Assembly: GCA_039111635.1 (NCBI GenBank)
Contig: JBCAQO010000009.1
Span: forward strand, 248,001 to 312,000
Origin: Heterobasidion occidentale
Lineage: Eukaryota; Basidiomycota; Agaricomycetes; Russulales; Bondarzewiaceae
DNA: 64,000 bases
Reading direction: 5' to 3'
The notes beneath the pieces are model-generated. The model ran no database searches. It was not told the DNA's origin and saw only the letters and a program-made list of their open reading frames with translations. Shown piece by piece: positions 58,908-64,000 of the stretch. The position numbers were made by a program, and so were the translations under genes. The stretch's first letter is position 1. The number at the start of each line of letters is the position of its first letter.

Positions 58908-60094
58908 ACGTTGCTATTTCTTAATCATTTGAACAATTAATGTGTCAAGCCTGACCGGACTCCATCATATGTCCAGGTCTTGATAATCGCAGTCAATCGT
59001 GCGGCTTTCTTACTGCATTTCGCAATCATTTTGCTTCTGATTCATTTTTACTCACATTCAGACTCAGTATCGCGCTGATGTTGCGCGATCAAGTCTGGAC
59101 GAACATTGTCACTCTCGCATGTGTTGGCCGTGAACGTCAGTCTGGCAAGGATTGTCGGCACCGGCAACTCCATCGTTAATTATAAAGGTAGGCTCTATTG
59201 CTGACAATTCGGCTTTCTTATTGACCTTTACGAAACCCTTCTCCCTGATGTAGGTTGATCTTATCTAAAATTCTTGCATGTGTTGGCCGAGAACATCAGT
59301 CTGACAAAGATAATAGCCTTCGCAAATCCCGCCGTCTATTACAATGATTGGTACTACTTTGAATCACATAACATTCTTGTTGGCTGTCTCGAGGGCTGTC
59401 CCTCCGATGCATGTGCATCAACCTTGAACCATGGCTATATTTCCTCCATTTCTTGACATTGCTGTCAACCTGTTGTTGATGGAGAGTTTCACCAACATCA
59501 CCGGGCATTACTTGACTAGATACTTGTGCTGTGTACCCAGAAGTATGATTGATATGTCACTTCATTATCTTTAATCTTTTGCTTACCAGAGGTCATCGGT
59601 GTTGCATTCCTGCTCATCTTCACCTTCTAATCCCATATCTGATATTCTTTGTGAAGTTCGGGAAGCCTGAGGGATGTTGTGGTATCTACCAACCGTGCCG
59701 CCTCATGTATGGCTTGCCCGTACGATGTAAAAGTATTGGATATATTATGGTTATTACATAGCTTATATTACTTTATATAAGAATGTCATTTCGCTGCCAA
59801 TTTCCCGATGGGTGTCCTGCCACGTCACAGCGCGGCGTCACGCGCCGAACGCGTCGCGTCTTGCAAACGCATGACTTGCCGGAGAGTGTCATTCGCTTCC
59901 TTGCTCCCTCTCTCACACGGACTTCTGCTGAATGCACCTTGCGAAGACTTTAAATAGGCCTTGCTCGATTACAAAGGGAAACCGACATTTCCCCATTCTG
60001 GCTCGGCTATATATGACAAGATATGGCTGCTCTACTCTCCTCTCAACTCCGTCTCATCCCCTGAGACGCCTCTCGCAAAGATCACGGTGCAAAC
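58908..60094. other. Intergenic with a diverged duplication
   Basis: No gene recognised. A block at about 59118-59190 and another at about 59272-59345 share GCATGTGTTGGCCG.GAAC.TC and following similarity, an old local duplication. The right end holds the promoter of the dehydrogenase gene. Confidence 0.45.
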
Positions 60095-61000
60095 ATGGAG
60101 TCTGAAGTGCGAACATGGCTTGTCACGGGGTGAGTTTGACGTATCAAAGCTGAAGCCTTTCTTACATCCACCACACATAGGTCTAATCGTGGAATAGGAC
60201 TGGAATACGTTCGGCAACTGATTTCTTCAGCTTCAAACATTGTAATTGCGACCTGTCGAGATCCTGCAGCCGCACCAGAGCTTCAGGCATTGAAAGACAT
60301 AGCCATTGGAAATCTCTACATCCACAAGCTGGATGTCACCGATCCAGAATCTATTTATACTTCCCTGGCCTTGGTCAAGGACATCCTCGATATTCATGGT
60401 CTTGATTATCTGATCAACAACGCTGCAGTGGTGCGTATATATTATTGAGATTCAGCATCAATTACATTCACACTGCCTGTTTTGATATCATTCAGACCGA
60501 AGGAATGACCTCGCATTCAGTATGACTATGTTGGGCCTCATGAATTCTCTTCAGGCGAATGTCGCTGGACCAGCCTTGATCTCCCAAGTCTACCTGCCCT
60601 ACCTGGAGAAGAGCAAGCGAAAGGTCATCGTGAACATGACTAGCGGCTTGAGTAGTATTGGCCTCGATTGCGGGAAGAAGAACACATCGTATAGCATTGC
60701 GAAGACAGCGCTCAATATGCTTGTGAGTGTTTGTCTTCATAACGTTGTACGAGTCGATGTTGATTGATAGTGCAGACGTATAAGCAAGCGACTGAGAGGC
60801 ACGACCTGATTTCTTTCGTCATTGACCCTGGCTGGGTAAAGACTGGTGCGTTGCAAAATAGCCACTCTACTATACGAAGTTCATATATCTTCGATGTGGA
60901 ATTCAAAGAGATGGGTGGCGAGGGTGCCGTGCTCGAACCTTACGAAAGCGTCTCGGCACTTCTGAAGTTTGCGGTTGATCACGAAGGAGCATTCTGGTAA
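60095..61000 (+). CDS. Short-chain dehydrogenase/reductase (SDR), C-factor-like
   Basis: NAD(P)-dependent oxidoreductase with a classical SDR Rossmann fold; substrate unknown. Exon 1 (60095-60129) MESEVRTWLVTG splices in phase 2 to an exon at 60181, giving TGSNRGIGLEYVRQLI, the T-G-x-x-x-G-I-G cofactor motif. Then IATCRDP, LDVTDPESIYTSLALVKDIL, GLDYLINNAAV (N-N-A-A), VNMTSGLSSIG with catalytic Ser, TSYSIAKTALNML with Y-x-x-x-K, and FVIDPGWVKT. A 63-nt intron (60846-60908, length 3n, no stop) joins VKT to EMGGEGAVLEPYESVSALLK. The frame stops at 61000 after DHEGAFW, but GKLFKYTGEPLPW plus stop, the usual family C-terminus, follows immediately in another frame. Confidence 0.85.
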
Positions 61001-61426
61001 GTTGTTTAAGTACACAGGTGAACCTTTGCCGTGGTGAGCATATCGTGGAGTATCGAGTGGCACTGTGAGGTGTCTCAGAGAGTGCGTAGCTGTAGTGCAG
61101 AGTGTACGCTTTCCAATAGTAGTGCTAGATTGAACACGGTCACGCAGAAGGTACGAAGACACGCTATCACGTGATGAGAGCCGACACGGTCACGAGAAGA
61201 TTACGTATGAAACACGCTTGAAGTGCATGTTCGACTTTTGGCGGCCACCTCAACTTTCCGTTTCATTCCAAGCGTTGAGCAACAGGCGATTCGCGGTTAA
61301 GTCTCTTTCTTTTTCCCATTTTTTAGGGTAGGTGAATGCTCTGCTCGTCTCTCGTGCTCTTTTTGGTATTCATCGGCCTGCAGTAGTTTTCTCGCATCTC
61401 CAGGGCATCATCGGTGTTAGGCCACG
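61001..61426. other. Intergenic region upstream of the Polo kinase gene
   Basis: Contains the displaced dehydrogenase C-terminus (to about 61036) and the kinase promoter. Pyrimidine-rich stretches occur at about 61300-61400, common in fungal promoters. Confidence 0.45.
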
Positions 61427-64000
61427 GTGACGATGCCCCCCCACGCGCTATCTCGTATGCCATCTATACCCGCTCCAGCACCCTCCGCAGCCTCGCGCAG
61501 AAACCCATTCTCGGATGCAATCAATAACCTGCAACAGGCGGGCTCCGATCCTCAATCCAGAAAGGTTCAACAGGAACCAGCGAAGGCACCTCAACCTGCG
61601 TCACCACCTCTTCCTCGACAAAACGCAAAAGTCCAGCCGCCATCTCCCCCACCTGTCATTACAGATAACCTCAGAGCTATCCAGTTTCGCAGAACAGGGT
61701 TTCTTGGAGGAAGTGAGTATTTCCCACGTACTGCCCCAATAGGATTGTTTACTTTCATGCAGGGTGGCTTTGCACGCGTTTATGAAGTTCAAGACACCCG
61801 GGGTGCACGATATGCTTGTAAAGTTGTGACGAAGAGCAGCTTGAAGACGAAGAAGGCGAAGACTAAAGTGTGCCATCACGTTTGTTGCCAGTGTCTCTCG
61901 TAGCTGACACATTGTATAGCTCTACGCAGAGATCAAAATCCACCGTGCCCTGGAGCATCCGAACATCGTCACGTTTGGTGACTGCTTTGAAGATGACGAA
62001 AACGTGTACATGACCCTTGAGCTCTGTCAGAGTGGTTCTCTCATGGACATGCTTCGCCGTCGTCGTCGCTTCACAGAGCCTGAATCGCGGTTCTTTATGG
62101 TGCAGCTCATCGGTGCATGCCATTACATGCATACCCACCAAGTCATTCATCGTGATCTCAAGCTGGGTAACTTATTTCTCGATGGTAACATGAATGTCAA
62201 GGTCGGGGATTTCGGTCTCGCTGCACTCATCGAGAACCCGGGGGAGAGGAAGAAGACAATCTGCGGTACCCCCAACTACATTGCTCCTGAAGTCCTCTTC
62301 GATACTGCGAACGGTCATAGCTTCGAAGTGGACACCTGGTCTATTGGTGTTATCCTCTATACCCTGGTGGTCGGGCGGCCCCCATTCCAGACGAAGGATG
62401 TTAAGACCATCTACAAGTGCGCCATTTACCCTCTTTGCTCTGCTACCTGCTAACATTTGAAGAAGACGTATCCGCGACAACCAGTACGAATTCCCAACCG
62501 AGAGTCAAGTTTCGATAGAAGCTCGTGAGCTTGTGCAAGGCATACTCACGCCCGATCCCCAACAGCGCCCCTCTCTCCATGAAATTGTTGACCACGAGTT
62601 CTTCACTCGTGGTATCGTCCCTGCATACATTCCAACGACCGCACGCGATACTGTACCAGAATTCCGTCACATCTCCCGCGTCGTCTCTCAGTCCAACCTC
62701 GCGCGTTTACGGAAGTACGCTTTGCTCGACGAAGAGCAGCCCTCATCTATCGCTGTGCCCAACGCGCAGTCTTCTTCTGGAACTCAGGGGAGGAACAGGA
62801 CTGGAGTCAGTATGACGTCGAGCATCGCCCAGCAGGAGAAGGAATTCCTGAAGGCCGTACAGCCTGGCAGCCCCATCTCGGCTCTGTTGAGCTCTGCGCG
62901 TCAGCCCCTCTTAGTTGCCCCAAGCAATGCGCCTCGCGAGTCCCTGTTGCGTAAGTTGCAGACCGCACAGAAGGAGGGCAGATCTCCTCCGCGTGGAGGA
63001 CGACTGGGCCCGTTGCAAAATATTGAAGAAGAGACGGTAGATCGGGAGGAAGTGGTGAGGAGGAAGGAGCTCGCGAGCCAGAAGGCGCGTATTGTCGCGC
63101 AAATGGTCCCTAATGGGAATGGGAATAATGAAGAGGAGAACATATCTCCAGTAGAACCAAGAGAATCGAGGGGCAAGAGCAAAGACCCAGGCGCAGCGAA
63201 AGAAGATCCGTTCTCAGGTACGATGATTCGTTCTGTATAGATACCTGGCGCTCACGATTCCTAGAAGGGACTGCGGCAGATGGCAATGATCCTCCAAGAT
63301 CGAATACCTACGAGACGGCTTGCGCAACCCTGACTGCTGCTTTCAGAGCTAGGGCAGTAGGCAAGCTTTTCCGAGACCCCGCAGAGGACGATGACCTGCC
63401 TCTGGAGAAGATTTTCATCGTGTCATGGGTTGATTATTGCAGCAAGTACGGGATGGGCTATGCGCTCACCGATGGAACTGTCGGCGTACATTTCAACGAC
63501 AGCACGACGATTGCCTTATCGCCAGACAAGCAGTGCGTTCCATGTAATCCTTTTTCACTCACGCATGTCGTTGACCGTCCCGACCAGTCACTTTGATTAC
63601 ATAACCTCTCGGCGACAGGGTACGGTCTATGTCCGCAAGAGTCACACGGTGTCGGATTATCCTGAGGACATTAAGAGCAAGGTGTACCTGCTGAAGCACT
63701 TCGAGCGATATATGATGGATCGCTTGTACGGCGACCATAAGTACACATTTGAGGATATCGAGAAAACAAAGGGGATGTATTTTGTGCAGAAATACCTCCG
63801 GATGAAACAAGTCATCGTATTCAAATTGAGCCATGACGCCTTGCAGGCAAGAATCTACTTTAGTCTATCATATTTTTCACTAATATCAATATTGCGTGCC
63901 CAGTTCAATTTCTATGACCATTCCAAGGTCATTCTCTCAGCACAGGGCCTCGTCGTTACTCATATCGACAAGGATCACGCGATGTTCAGCGGCAAGCTGA
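61427..64000 (+). CDS. PLK1: Polo-like kinase (partial, cut by window end)
   Basis: Ser/Thr kinase that controls mitotic entry, spindle and cytokinesis. A Pro-rich N-terminus is followed by the kinase domain: [100 protein letters not shown] and [17 protein letters not shown]. Catalytic HRD, DFG and the activation-loop [12 protein letters not shown] are intact. Polo-box 1: [35 protein letters not shown]; polo-box 2 starts after YMMDRLYGD and includes [35 protein letters not shown]. Introns are short; one (63847-63903) is GC-AG. In the glycine loop the intron 61713-61762 would break the frame by one base, while reading through adds 17 residues. ATGs at 61427 and 61433 are both possible starts. 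Confidence 0.93.

Overview
The window is nuclear DNA of a filamentous basidiomycete, most likely an agaricomycete. Genes are split by many short GT-AG introns (about 50-75 nt). Besides conserved eukaryotic genes it holds families typical of mushroom-forming fungi: F-box proteins, fungus-specific proline-rich proteins, a Plavaka transposase and a DUF6698-type gene. There is one 100-N assembly gap (45583-45682). No rRNA, tRNA or CRISPR was recognised.

Layout. 0-14 kb: an F-box gene, a BTB protein, ribosomal protein eL8 (its first exon is only the start codon), an unknown basic/acidic protein, a long gene-poor stretch, an SPFH/Band-7 membrane protein and a secreted agmatinase-like ureohydrolase. 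15-28 kb: a MATE transporter, then a sugar transporter and L-rhamnonate dehydratase transcribed divergently from one intergenic region (a likely L-rhamnose use unit), a decayed F-box gene carrying a 710-bp inverted-repeat element, and a second sugar transporter with frame breaks. 29-41 kb: two proline-rich unknowns, a class-II DAHP synthase and a KLHDC4-like Kelch protein that share a 97-bp divergent promoter, and an Sqs1-like gene that seems to lack its R3H and G-patch end.

41-60 kb is accessory DNA: a Plavaka transposase, minisatellites around the gap, a proline-rich unknown gene, a dispersed repeat array that switches orientation, a broken Sec14-like fragment, and then a four-gene group. 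That group is an unknown gene, a Ulp1-type SUMO protease with an intact catalytic triad, a zinc-binding-type protein and a DUF6698-type protein. The two unknown proteins flanking the protease both end in a SUMO-interaction-like motif (VDLV + acidic; VIDLT + acidic), so the group looks like a SUMO-linked module of transposon origin. This is the most interesting hypothesis in the window. 60-64 kb: a short-chain dehydrogenase and a Polo-like kinase cut by the window edge.

Several conserved genes show single-base frame breaks, three of them at or next to homopolymer runs. Consensus errors are as likely an explanation as real pseudogenes. Exon borders come from reading frames, splice sites and remembered family conservation; no alignment was run.
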